The notes under the pieces: generated by a model | Seen by the model: only the letters and a program-made list of their open reading frames with translations | What the model was told of the DNA's origin: nothing | Database searches by the model: none | Part shown: in pieces, positions 6,572-14,692 of the stretch | How positions within the stretch are numbered: the stretch's first letter is position 1 | Layout: every line of letters starts with the position of its first letter | Origin: BOKV01 sp041739465 | GTDB taxonomy: Bacteria; Pseudomonadota; Alphaproteobacteria; Rhizobiales; Rhizobiaceae | Length of the DNA: 24,003 nt | Assembly (NCBI GenBank): GCA_041739465.1 | Contig: JBGSNX010000020.1 | Coordinates: 1 to 24,003, forward strand | Reading direction: 5' to 3' | Made by a program: the position numbers and the translations under genes

Positions 6572-7948
6572 ATGCGCATCATGTTGGCAGTTTGCACGGC
6601 ACTTTCAGTTTTTCTTGGCAGTTTTTCGTTGGCGGCATCACAGACCGCTGAAAATGCCGAGGAAGTGGAAAAAACCGTTATTGCTGCGGTTTTTGGCGAC
6701 GGTGCGTCACAAGAAGCGGCCAACAAGGCTCTTTTGGAGCGGGGCAACCGGGATGTTGTGGCTCCCTTGTTGCTGGCGCTGCGATACCGCGGCCCGCAGG
6801 GCGGCATCGGCGAAACGTTGCGCGGCTTGACCGGTATTGCCACCGACGACTGGAACGAGCTGATGCTTTGGCAGGAGGCCCATGACGAAGTGGTGCCGCA
6901 TCCGGCTTATCGGCAGGCCAAGCTGACGATTTTCAGCCAGATCGATCCTGAATTCATGCGCTTTCTCGGAGCGGAGCGGTCGCAGCGTGAAAACATGCGC
7001 ATCCGGCTTGAAGAAATCGAATGGGGCGGGGTGGCGGTTGACGGCATTCCCTCACTGGACAAGCCGCAGATGGTTGAGGCCTCGCAGGCGCAATACCTCG
7101 GCGAAGAAAATCTGGTTTTCGGCGTTTCGATCAATGGCGATGTCCGGGCCTACCCATTGCGGATCATGGGCTGGCACGAGATGTTCAACGATGTGATTGG
7201 CGGCGTGCCGGTGGCACTTGCCTATTGCACGCTTTGCGGCTCCGGCATCCTTTACGAAACAAAGGTTGAGGGTCGCGAGAAGCCTTTCGTTTTCGGATCG
7301 TCCGGGTTTTTATACCGGTCAAACAAGCTGATGTTTGACCGCGAAACCGACAGTTTGTGGAACCAGTTCAACGGCGAACCCGTGACCGGTCCGCTCGCAA
7401 AAAGCGGCATCAAACTCAAAGTGCTGCCGGTCACCATCACCAGTTGGGGGAATTGGAAGGCTGCAAATCCGGCGACCAAAGTGCTGTCTCTGGAAACCGG
7501 TCATCGCCGGGACTATGGCGAAGGTGTTGTCTATGAGAATTACTTCGGCAGCCCGGACCTGATGTTCCCAGCGCTGGCCGGAGACGAAAGTGTGGTCAAG
7601 AAAAAAGACTACGTTTTCGGCATGCGCGAGTTTGGCGTGCAAAAAGCCTGGCCGCTCAAGGCCTTTACCGAAAAGAAGGTCATCAATGACCGGTTCGGCG
7701 ACAAGAAGGTGGTTCTGATCGGCGATTATGCGACCCGGACGGTACGCGCCTATGAGCGCGGCGAGTTCGATCTGGTGGCAACAGCCGATGCGACCGTCCT
7801 TTCCGGGCCAGGCGGACAATGGATGCTGGGTGAGAATGGCCTGTCAGGTCCAGGTGGCGAGAAGCTGGCAAGGCTCCCTGGCCACATTGCCTACTGGTTT
7901 GCCTGGAACAATTACTTCGGCGTGAAGAGTGAACTGTACCAGGAGTAA
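6572..7948 (+). CDS. Exported DUF3179 domain protein
   Basis: This 458-residue protein starts at ATG 6572 after GGAGGAT. The open frame continues far upstream without a ribosome-binding site. Residues 1-22 form a signal peptide (MRIMLAVCTALSVFLGSFSL, then AASQ), so the product is periplasmic or secreted. The body carries DUF3179 hallmarks: IPSLDKPQMV, a segment with NGDVRAYPLRIMGWHEMFND, a Cys pair in ALAYCTLCGSGILYE, then FGSSGFLYRSNKLMFDRETD with SLWNQFNGE, and a closing GHIAYWFAWNNYFG. The family's biochemical role is unknown. The CxxC-like Cys pair could bind metal or be redox active. The first 130 residues are a helical lead-in not obviously part of the domain. The rhodanese and chrA genes follow on the same strand. 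Confidence 0.85.
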   Translation: MRIMLAVCTALSVFLGSFSLAASQTAENAEEVEKTVIAAVFGDGASQEAANKALLERGNRDVVAPLLLALRYRGPQGGIGETLRGLTGIATDDWNELMLWQEAHDEVVPHPAYRQAKLTIFSQIDPEFMRFLGAERSQRENMRIRLEEIEWGGVAVDGIPSLDKPQMVEASQAQYLGEENLVFGVSINGDVRAYPLRIMGWHEMFNDVIGGVPVALAYCTLCGSGILYETKVEGREKPFVFGSSGFLYRSNKLMFDRETDSLWNQFNGEPVTGPLAKSGIKLKVLPVTITSWGNWKAANPATKVLSLETGHRRDYGEGVVYENYFGSPDLMFPALAGDESVVKKKDYVFGMREFGVQKAWPLKAFTEKKVINDRFGDKKVVLIGDYATRTVRAYERGEFDLVATADATVLSGPGGQWMLGENGLSGPGGEKLARLPGHIAYWFAWNNYFGVKSELYQE

Positions 7949-8095
7949 TGGCGCGGCTGTTCTGGAAGATTTTGCGCCCCAGGCTTGCCAGTAAGGCCTT
8001 GCTGGGCTCTATTGTTGCCACGGGGCTTGCGGGTGGGCGCCCCGTTGCAGGCGAAAGCCCAAGTCCGCCCTTCGTAACCAATCGAAGGGTGTTTC

Positions 8096-8419
8096 ATGTC
8101 TCCAATCATATCGCTCGAAGAAGCTGCGGCAATTGTTGACACGGCGATGTTCGTCGACGTGCGCAAACCGGCTGCGAGCCTTGCTTCCGGCTTTTCCATA
8201 AAGCGCGCAATCTGGCGTCATCCATTCGATGCACTGAATTGGCATGAAGAATTCACAAAGGCAAAAATCATCGTCTACTGTGTGCATGGACATGAGCTCA
8301 GCCGGTCAGTAGCCGGTTTTCTGCGCGATTGCGGGCATGACTGCCAATTTCTGGAAGGCGGATTTGAGGCCTGGTTGGCAGCAGGATTGGCTGTTGAGAT
8401 TGCTGGGGAAAAAACTTGA
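8096..8419 (+). CDS. Rhodanese-like domain protein paired with ChrA
   Basis: This 107-residue single-domain protein starts at ATG 8096 after AAGGGTG. It has the rhodanese pattern: ISLEEAAAIVDTAMFVDVRK at the N-terminus, the putative active-site loop YCVHGHELSRS with Cys near residue 61, and the closing GGFEAWLAAGL. Rhodaneses transfer sulfane sulfur or sense thiol state. The Cys is present, so catalysis is possible. Its TGA overlaps the TTG start of chrA, so the two are translationally coupled. Rhodanese-like proteins, alone or fused to ChrB, are known neighbours of ChrA, but their exact part in chromate tolerance is unsettled. Confidence 0.85.
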   Translation: MSPIISLEEAAAIVDTAMFVDVRKPAASLASGFSIKRAIWRHPFDALNWHEEFTKAKIIVYCVHGHELSRSVAGFLRDCGHDCQFLEGGFEAWLAAGLAVEIAGEKT

Positions 8420-9723
8420 ACGGTGAATTTGAAAAGCAGCCCGAAACGATCGAACTGGTCAGGGTTTTCGGGCGCATCGGCCTTCTTTCGTTTGGCGGGC
8501 CTGCCGGGCAAATAGCCCTCATGCACAAGGTCCTCGTTGAAGAAAAGGCATGGCTTGAAGAGCAGCAATTCCTGCATGCGCTCAATTTCTGCATGCTCCT
8601 GCCTGGTCCTGAGGCCATGCAATTGGCGACCTATGCGGGATGGCTGAAGCGGGGTGCCCTCGGTGGCATGATCGCCGGAACCCTGTTCGTGTTGCCCGGC
8701 TTTGTGGTTCTTGTGGCACTTTCGGCTTTGTTTGCAACGCTTGGCGAGGTGCCAATTGTGGCCGGCCTGTTGTTCGGGCTGCAGGCCGCAGTGCTAGCGA
8801 TTGTGATGCAAGCGCTGTTCAAGGTCGCCAAGCGGGCGCTGCACGGGCCACAGAGCCTTGCCATTGCAGTTGCCGCCTTTGTGGCAATTGCATTGCTGAA
8901 ACTGCCATTTCCGCTGGTAGTCCTCGCATCGGGCTTGGCCGGAGCGGTTTTCAGCCACTGGTTTGCGACTGCGAACAATGCTGGCGCGCAGATTCCATCA
9001 GCGCCGGTTCGCACAGGCAGTCATCTGGCAAAAATGGCAGCAGCAAGCATGCTGCTGTGGGTGATGCCATTGGCACTTCTGCTTGTGCTGGCGGGACGGG
9101 ACAACATCTTTGCAGCCCAGGCGCTGTTTTTCTCGCAAACCGCGCTCATCACTTTCGGCGGCGCCTATGCGGTGTTGGCGCATGTGGGTCAGCAGGCAGT
9201 GGAAACCTGGCAATGGTTGACCACGCCCGAAATGATGACCGGGCTTGGCCTTGCTGAGACAACGCCGGGCCCCTTGATTCTGGTATTGGTGTTCGTGGGT
9301 TTTCTGGGTGCTTTCCGCGATCCGGGGTCGTTGTCGCCACTGCTGGCTGGAGGCCTTGGCGCGCTGGTGACCGTCTGGTTCACCTTTCTGCCCAGTTTTC
9401 TGTTCGTGTTTGTGGGTGCCCCGTTCATGGAAAAACTGCGAGGGGTGCGGCGGTTGTCCGCTGCACTTGCGGCAATAACGGCTGCAGTGGTCGGCGTCAT
9501 TGCCAATTTGTCGGTCTGGTTTGCTTTGCATGTGCTGTTTGCCAAGGTCGGCGTGGCCAGCTTCGGACCATTTGTTGTCTGGAGCCCGGAACTGGCAAGT
9601 TTCAACTTTGGAGCCGCATTGATTGCTGCGGCGGCGGGAATTGCCTTGTGGCGAGGAATTCCATTCGGATGGATGCTTGCCGGGGCAGCTTTGGCTGGAA
9701 TGACCCTTGGGCTCGCGGCCTGA
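8416..9723 (+). CDS. chrA: ChrA-family chromate efflux transporter (two-domain, long-chain CHR)
   Basis: This 435-residue inner-membrane protein belongs to the CHR superfamily. The N-terminal half has RIGLLSFGGPAGQIALMHK, EEQQFLHALNFCMLLPGPEA and ATYAGW. The homologous second half has FFSQTALITFGGAYAVLAHV, then TTPEMMTGLGLAETTPGPLI and FVGFLGAFRDPG. Both motif sets are expected in long-chain CHR transporters, which extrude chromate driven by the proton gradient. About 10-12 hydrophobic segments are visible. The start is a TTG at 8416, overlapping the rhodanese stop, with no other plausible start before the first motif. The gene ends 23 bases from the convergent prs gene with no clear terminator between them. 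Actual substrate specificity is inferred from family. Confidence 0.92.
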   Translation: MNGEFEKQPETIELVRVFGRIGLLSFGGPAGQIALMHKVLVEEKAWLEEQQFLHALNFCMLLPGPEAMQLATYAGWLKRGALGGMIAGTLFVLPGFVVLVALSALFATLGEVPIVAGLLFGLQAAVLAIVMQALFKVAKRALHGPQSLAIAVAAFVAIALLKLPFPLVVLASGLAGAVFSHWFATANNAGAQIPSAPVRTGSHLAKMAAASMLLWVMPLALLLVLAGRDNIFAAQALFFSQTALITFGGAYAVLAHVGQQAVETWQWLTTPEMMTGLGLAETTPGPLILVLVFVGFLGAFRDPGSLSPLLAGGLGALVTVWFTFLPSFLFVFVGAPFMEKLRGVRRLSAALAAITAAVVGVIANLSVWFALHVLFAKVGVASFGPFVVWSPELASFNFGAALIAAAAGIALWRGIPFGWMLAGAALAGMTLGLAA

Positions 9724-9746
9724 CGGGTTTCAATCGCGGCTGTTCA

Positions 9747-10679
9747 TTAGTCAAACAGGCTTGAGACTGACTTCTCGAGTGCGATGCGCTGAATGGATTC
9801 TCCCACCAGTTCGGCAACCGATACGACACGGATATTTGGTGCCGTCTCGGTGGCGGACGTTGGCTGGATCGAATTGGTGATCACAAGTTCGCGTAGTTTG
9901 GAAGCGGTGATGCGAGCCACCGCGCCGCCTGAAAGTACGCCGTGTGTAATGTAGGCTGTCACCGAAGTTGCGCCCATGCTGAGCAATGCGTCAGCCGCAT
10001 TGCACAGCGTTCCGCCCGAATCGATGATGTCATCCACCAGCAGGCAGTCTTTGCCGCGAACATCGCCGATGACGTTCATCACTTCCGATTCGCCCGGACG
10101 GTCGCGGCGTTTGTCGACGATGGCCAGCGGCGCTTCGATGCGCTTGGCAAGCGAACGCGCACGAACAACGCCTCCCACATCGGGCGACACCACCATGATG
10201 TTCTCAAGGCCGTAATTTTCGCGCACATCGGCGGCGAGAACCGGCACGGAAAACAGGTTGTCGGTTGGGATGTCGAAAAAGCCCTGGATCTGCGCAGCAT
10301 GCAGATCGAGGGTCAAAACCCTGTCCGCCCCTGCCTTGGTGATCATGTTGGCAACCAGCTTTGCCGAGATCGGCGTGCGCGGGCCGGGCTTCCGGTCCTG
10401 TCGGGCATACCCGAAATACGGGAGCACTGCCGTGATGCGACGGGCCGATGCGCGCATCAGCGCATCGATCATTATCAGCAGTTCCATCAGATTGTCGTTT
10501 GCCGGATATGCGGTTGATTGCAAGACGAAGCAATCCTCGCCTCGGACATTCTCCAGAATCTCGACAAAAACCTCCTGGTCGGCAAAGCGGCGGACATTGG
10601 CCTTACCAAGGGGAATGTTCAGATATTTCGTGATCTGCTCTGCGAGGACGCGGTTGGAGTTGCCTGCAAAGAGTTTCAT
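9747..10679 (-). CDS. prs: Ribose-phosphate pyrophosphokinase (PRPP synthetase)
   Basis: This 310-residue class I enzyme makes PRPP from ribose 5-phosphate and ATP for purine, pyrimidine, NAD, histidine and tryptophan synthesis. Family signatures are present in order: MKLFAGNSN start, FADQEVFVEILENVRGEDCF, PYFGYARQDRK, the signature region DRVLTLDLHAAQIQGFF, the flexible loop DKRRDRPGESEV, and the PRPP-binding loop LLVDDIIDSGGTLCNAA. The end SSLFD is typical. The length is normal and no residue looks disrupted. A promoter with TTGATA-17-TATACA lies about 33 bases upstream of the ATG. Confidence 0.97.
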   Translation of the reverse strand: MKLFAGNSNRVLAEQITKYLNIPLGKANVRRFADQEVFVEILENVRGEDCFVLQSTAYPANDNLMELLIMIDALMRASARRITAVLPYFGYARQDRKPGPRTPISAKLVANMITKAGADRVLTLDLHAAQIQGFFDIPTDNLFSVPVLAADVRENYGLENIMVVSPDVGGVVRARSLAKRIEAPLAIVDKRRDRPGESEVMNVIGDVRGKDCLLVDDIIDSGGTLCNAADALLSMGATSVTAYITHGVLSGGAVARITASKLRELVITNSIQPTSATETAPNIRVVSVAELVGESIQRIALEKSVSSLFD

Positions 10680-10711
10680 GTGCTGCCAGCCGGTTGTGAG
10701 CGGATGGCCGG

Positions 10712-10740
10712 TGTATAGGGGATGCTTGCGCGCCTATCAA
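10712..10740 (-). promoter_or_regulatory. Predicted sigma-70 promoter for prs
   Basis: The minus strand reads TTGATA (10740-10735), 17 bases, then TATACA (10717-10712). This would start transcription about 25 bases before the prs ATG. It lies in the 94-base gap between the lipoprotein stop and prs, so prs can be expressed independently of the upstream genes. Confidence 0.6.
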
Positions 10741-10773
10741 TGGCGCTGACGGTATTTCAACACCCTGAGGCGA

Positions 10774-11436
10774 TTAACCTGCGCCTCTGGTCGACATCCA
10801 TGTGCGAAGGCTGTTCATGGTGATGCCTGCCACGCGCTCGATGATGTCAGGCGAAATGCCGGCCCAAGGGTCGCCGGCACTGGAAGTCCCGCGCTCCTGC
10901 CCTGAAATCCGGTGTACCCGCGTTCCATTCTGGTCCAGCACGTCCCAGACATAGACCAGAATGGTTCCGGTTCCGTCGTTGAGTGCGGAAAAATAGCCTT
11001 TGACCTGATAGCGCGCGCCTTGCTCGACCGACACGACCACCGGCACTGCTTCGCGTCTTGCCGATTCGCGCATTGATGCGGCGAGCGTGCTGACGGTGGA
11101 TTGCGGCGCGCCGGTAACTGGAAGAAATGCAACCGGCGAGACACGGCCACCCAGCGCGGCTGTTTGTGTGGGCTGCGTTTGCTGTGGAACCTGCTGCGCA
11201 ATGCCGCTTTGCGGAGCCAGCGCTGCCTGCGGACCGCTCGAGACTGGCTGTTGGGCTGCGAGCGCGGTTTCGTTGCCGATTGGAACAGAACCTATGGGAG
11301 CGGACGGTGTCTGACGCATCTGCGACGTCGGGGCAATGCCATCTGTCACGGAACCGGTGTTGCACCCAGCAATTCCAAGCACCAATGCCAGAGCCACGAA
11401 TCTGACCTGCTTCATCTCGAATGCGACCTTGTACAT
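10774..11436 (-). CDS. Putative lipoprotein of unknown function
   Basis: The start chosen is ATG 11436, preceded by AGGAAGAG. A second ATG at 11415 would give a more standard 18-residue signal peptide (MKQVRFVALALVLGIAGC). Either way the lipobox GIAGC points to a lipid-anchored envelope protein. Residues ~30-110 are low complexity, rich in Pro, Gln, Ala and Ser. The C-terminal ~110 residues form a compact domain (VVVSVEQGARYQVKGYFSAL, LVYVWDVLDQNG, RISGQERG) and end with ISPDIIERVAGITMNSLRTW. I recall similar lipoproteins in other rhizobia, without known function. It may need the lgt product encoded nearby for maturation, but that is general to all lipoproteins. Confidence 0.7.
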   Translation of the reverse strand: MYKVAFEMKQVRFVALALVLGIAGCNTGSVTDGIAPTSQMRQTPSAPIGSVPIGNETALAAQQPVSSGPQAALAPQSGIAQQVPQQTQPTQTAALGGRVSPVAFLPVTGAPQSTVSTLAASMRESARREAVPVVVSVEQGARYQVKGYFSALNDGTGTILVYVWDVLDQNGTRVHRISGQERGTSSAGDPWAGISPDIIERVAGITMNSLRTWMSTRGAG

Positions 11437-11497
11437 GGCTCTTCCTTGAGCTGCAGGCTTTGCGCACTGGCGCTTTGCGAGCACCAAATCAGTGTAA

Positions 11498-11527
11498 ACA
11501 ATACCGCTTTGCCCTACTGCCGGTCAA
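11498..11527 (-). promoter_or_regulatory. Possible promoter for the lipoprotein gene
   Basis: The minus strand has TTGACC (11527-11522), 18 bases, then TATTGT (11503-11498), about 60 bases before the lipoprotein start. The -10 matches consensus at four positions. Confidence 0.4.
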
Positions 11528-11552
11528 ATCTGATGCGCTGGGCTCCCTGCCG

Positions 11553-12704
11553 CTACCGGATGATCAGGTCTATTTCGTGTCTGGAAAGCGATTGTGGCCC
11601 GGTTGCGTTTGTTATGAAACTCTGGCCCAGGGTCATGGCGGTTTGGGTTTCACTGTCGGCGATGATCATGTGCAGGAACATCACCATGTTCTCGCCGATC
11701 ACCATGGAGTTGTCGGCGTAGATCATCGGCTTGTCCATCCAGGATGGCGAAAAGGTTGCGCCAAGCGAGTACCCACAGGCATTGAGCCGGTGACGCGCCA
11801 GACCGGCATCATCCAGCACGCGTGCATGCGCATCGAAAACTGCCGAAACCGGATTGCCGATCTGCAAGGCATTGCGGCATTCGACCAATGCTGCCCTTGA
11901 GGCTTCGTAAAGTGCCAAATGGCGTGGATTGGGCTTGCCAATGATGATCGTTCGCATCATGGCGGCATGGTAATGCGCCCACACGCCCGCCCATTCGAGC
12001 GTCAACTGGTCGTCGGTATCAAGTTTGCGGCGACCAGCCTTGTAACGGCACAGTAGCGCATCTGGCCCCGAGCCGATGATGAATTCATTGCCTGGATAAT
12101 CTCCACCAGCTTCAAAGATCGCTGAGTGCATTGCTGCAAGGATGCGCCCTTCGTCTGCTCCGGCCTTTGCCACTGAAATCGCGGCATCGAGCGCCAGATC
12201 AGCCAATTCGCCGGCTTTGCGCACATGCACAAGTTCAGCTTCCGATTTGTACACGCGCAGTTCCGGGATGAGATTTGTTGCGTCGCGCAACTGGCCAAAG
12301 CCCTTGAGGCGCGCTTCAAGCGCATTGCCGTTCTGGGCGTTCAGTCCGAAGGCCCCGTACTCGATGCCGATGCTGGCCCCTACAAGATCCATGTCGGACA
12401 GGACATTGTGCAAATCGCCGGTCGGGTCGTGGCCCTCGCGGTCGGTCCAAATCACGATGTTTGTAATGATCGAGGTGTGCTGGGCTTGGCGCAAATCGGG
12501 CGCTCGGGTTACCAACGCCATTTCGCCGCTCGACTTCACAACAAGGCACTGGAAAAAGCAGAAACCGAATGTGTCGTATCCGGTCAGCCAGTACATGCTT
12601 TCCTGGGAAAACAGCAGCAGGCAGTCGAGTTTGCGGGCTGCCATGCCGTCCAGAAGCCGCTCCATGCGGGTTGCAAATTCTGATGTCGAAAAATGAAGGG
12701 CCAT
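11553..12704 (-). CDS. M24-fold (pita-bread) protein lacking the metal ligands, creatinase/DoeA-like
   Basis: This 383-residue protein has a creatinase N-terminal domain (RMERLLDGMAARKLDCLLLF, SMYWLTGYDTFG) and an M24 C-terminal domain from about residue 150 (ELRVYKSEAELVHVRKAGEL). The family's usual metal site is missing. The His expected after SGPxALP is replaced (SGPDALLCRY, Arg220). The paired Asp motif reads LEWAGVWAHYHAAMMRT, as in creatinase and ectoine hydrolase. The GHG motif is CGYSLG, and both late Glu positions are lost (ENMVMFLHMIIAD, TAMTLGQ). It is therefore likely metal-independent, or not a peptidase at all, despite the common 'Xaa-Pro peptidase' label. ATG 12704 lies three bases after the pgeF stop, with GGGAG inside the end of pgeF, so the two are coupled. 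Confidence 0.8.
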   Translation of the reverse strand: MALHFSTSEFATRMERLLDGMAARKLDCLLLFSQESMYWLTGYDTFGFCFFQCLVVKSSGEMALVTRAPDLRQAQHTSIITNIVIWTDREGHDPTGDLHNVLSDMDLVGASIGIEYGAFGLNAQNGNALEARLKGFGQLRDATNLIPELRVYKSEAELVHVRKAGELADLALDAAISVAKAGADEGRILAAMHSAIFEAGGDYPGNEFIIGSGPDALLCRYKAGRRKLDTDDQLTLEWAGVWAHYHAAMMRTIIIGKPNPRHLALYEASRAALVECRNALQIGNPVSAVFDAHARVLDDAGLARHRLNACGYSLGATFSPSWMDKPMIYADNSMVIGENMVMFLHMIIADSETQTAMTLGQSFITNATGPQSLSRHEIDLIIR

Positions 12705-12707
12705 GAA

Positions 12708-13490
12708 CTACTCCCGAATGAGAATGCACGAAATTTGGCGGCCATAATCAGGCTCGCCCCGGTGAGTGGTTCGCCGGTATGAATAAAAGCGCGGCTCATC
12801 AGCATAGGTGCATTGTCCGGTCCAGCGGGCTTGTGTGCCGGCCTTTTCCAAACGGGTGACAATGTATCCCGGCAAATCAAAGCTGGCGTGGCCTGATTTT
12901 CCTGAAGGCGCCAGATAGCGTTCGTTGGTTTTGTCCAGGGTCAACAAACGCTCGACGAATTCGGGGCCAACTTCATAGTTTCGCTGGCTGATGGTTGGTC
13001 CAAGTGTGGCGATGATGTTTTCCCGCTGCGCCCCAAGGCTTTCCATGGCCGCAATGGTGTTTTCAAGAACGCCCCCGGTTGCGCCTTTCCAGCCTGCATG
13101 GGCTGCACCCACAATTCCAGCTTTTGCATCTGCAAATAGTACCGGGCCGCAATCGGCAGTGAGAACCCCGATCGCAAGCCCTGGTGTTCGGGTTACAACT
13201 GCATCTGCCACGGGGCGCTCGTTTCTCGCCCAAGGCTTATCAACAACCAGAACATCGGGGGAGTGCACCTGATGAGGTGTAGCCAGATGCCCGTCTTTGA
13301 CACCAAGGTGGCCAGCAACGAGGGCGCGGTTGGCGAGCACCGGTTCGCGGTCGTCTGCTGATCCCAGTCCGCAATTGAGGCTGTCGTACAGACCAATGGA
13401 TCGCCCGCCCTTGCGGGTAAAGAATCCATGCACGATTTGCGGCGCGAGCGCTCCGAGCCCGAAACAAAGGATCGGCGCAAGCATGGTCAT
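12708..13490 (-). CDS. pgeF: Peptidoglycan editing factor PgeF (YfiH/laccase-domain, purine nucleoside phosphorylase family)
   Basis: The start at ATG 13490 gives about 260 residues and a family-like opening (ending IVHGFFTRKGG). The frame allows starts at 13532 and 13520, but only the 13490 region has a GGAA purine stretch at fair spacing. The metal/catalytic residues are present: ATPHQVHS, LTADCGPVLFAD and AAHAGWKGATGGVLENTI. ATLGPTISQRNYEVGPEF and the ending TYADEPRFYSYRR with GRQISCI follow. Members were called polyphenol oxidases. They are now linked to purine nucleoside phosphorolysis/deamination and, in E. coli, to preventing misincorporation of amino acids in peptidoglycan precursors. 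It lies in a same-strand cluster with lgt and the methyltransferase. Confidence 0.9.
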   Translation of the reverse strand: MTMLAPILCFGLGALAPQIVHGFFTRKGGRSIGLYDSLNCGLGSADDREPVLANRALVAGHLGVKDGHLATPHQVHSPDVLVVDKPWARNERPVADAVVTRTPGLAIGVLTADCGPVLFADAKAGIVGAAHAGWKGATGGVLENTIAAMESLGAQRENIIATLGPTISQRNYEVGPEFVERLLTLDKTNERYLAPSGKSGHASFDLPGYIVTRLEKAGTQARWTGQCTYADEPRFYSYRRTTHRGEPDYGRQISCILIRE

Positions 13491-13556
13491 CGGTGTTTCC
13501 GTGTTTTGATTGAGCCGCATCGCATGTTGCAAGAGTGCGTTGGCAGTTGCGGGGTG

Positions 13557-14687
13557 TCAACCATTGCGCGCCGGATCATTGGCCGAATTGACCGCGGCAA
13601 AAGGCGGCAAATGGATCATTGCGGAAGCGTTTTCATTTTTGCAAAGCGCCAGAACCTTGAAAAGCGCACCCATTTCGCCCGACAGGACAAGGCGTTCTAC
13701 ATCGCGCAGTATTTGCGCCTGACGCTCCGGGGCTTTGCCTGCCGCCAGGCTTTGCGCCCGCTGCGCGATTCCCATCGCAAGCAGGAATGCGCCTTGTTCG
13801 ACAATGGGCGCAGCATGCACGCCTGTCTGGATTGCACTTTGGCGAATGGCAGCGAAATCGACGTGGCTGGTAAGGTCGGCCATGCCTGGTTCTTTAAAGG
13901 GATCGGTAAACGCGTGTTTGCTAACCGCTTGGAAGGTATCGCCAAAACCCGATTTTGCGTGGCCATAGTCAATCATAAGGGCAGCACCCGCTGTTGCTGC
14001 GAGCCTCTCGCTTACTTGCAAAACAAAAGCCTCCCGGGCTGGGGCATGTTCAAAGACCGCTCCATCGGGCTCGGCTTCATGGCCGCCCGGCAGGATTTCT
14101 GGTTCGGCAAGTGAGGGACCAAGTACGGTGCCAAGATCGCGATTTTTGCCGGTCGCCACTAGACGTTCGCGCCAAACTCCGCCAGCCTTGATGAATTGGC
14201 GAAACGGCAGCGCATCAAGGAATTCATTGGCAATGAAGACCATTGGCTTTTCTTCAACTTCGTCCAGCCCCGCAATCCAGCGGATGCGCTCGGCATGGGC
14301 AGAAAGTTTGTCGCGCTGGAGTGCAATCATTGCCGGGCTGTTCTCTATGAGCCGGATTTGAGCGGCACCCACAAAGCCGGGCACGCTGGCAGCGGCACGC
14401 AGGGCATCGGCCATCATGGTGCCGCGCCCCGGACCCGCTTCAACAAGCAGGAAGGATGAAGGCGAGCCGATTGCCTGCCAGGCAATTGCTACCCAAAGGC
14501 CGAGCAGTTCGCCAAACATCTGGCTGATTTCCGGCGCGGTGATAAAATCGCCCTTTGCGCCGATGGCATTGCGTTGCTTGTAGTAGCCGTGCTGCGGATC
14601 GGACAGTGCCATTTGCATGTACTGGGCAAGGCTGAGTGGCCCGCTTGCCTCGATCATTGCGTGGATGCGCTGTTTCAGCGGCCCCAT
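13557..14687 (-). CDS. MidA/NDUFAF7-family SAM-dependent methyltransferase
   Basis: This ~376-residue protein belongs to COG1565. It opens GPLKQRIHAMIEASGPLSLA, has the family stretch DPQHGYYKQRNAIGAKGDF with ITAPEISQMFGELLGLW, and the SAM-binding motif LLVEAGPGRGTMMADALRA near residue 85. NEFLDALPFRQF and MIDYGHAKSGFGDTFQAV follow. The mitochondrial homologue NDUFAF7 dimethylates an arginine in complex I subunit NDUFS2 during assembly, and a similar role in bacterial respiratory assembly is plausible but unproven. ATG 14687 is preferred on homology. An in-frame TTG at 14696 would overlap the lgt stop. The ribosome-binding site GAGGAGA is unusually close to this ATG, so the exact start is uncertain, but coupling to lgt is clear. 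Confidence 0.88.
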   Translation of the reverse strand: MGPLKQRIHAMIEASGPLSLAQYMQMALSDPQHGYYKQRNAIGAKGDFITAPEISQMFGELLGLWVAIAWQAIGSPSSFLLVEAGPGRGTMMADALRAAASVPGFVGAAQIRLIENSPAMIALQRDKLSAHAERIRWIAGLDEVEEKPMVFIANEFLDALPFRQFIKAGGVWRERLVATGKNRDLGTVLGPSLAEPEILPGGHEAEPDGAVFEHAPAREAFVLQVSERLAATAGAALMIDYGHAKSGFGDTFQAVSKHAFTDPFKEPGMADLTSHVDFAAIRQSAIQTGVHAAPIVEQGAFLLAMGIAQRAQSLAAGKAPERQAQILRDVERLVLSGEMGALFKVLALCKNENASAMIHLPPFAAVNSANDPARNG

Positions 14688-14692
14688 TCTCC

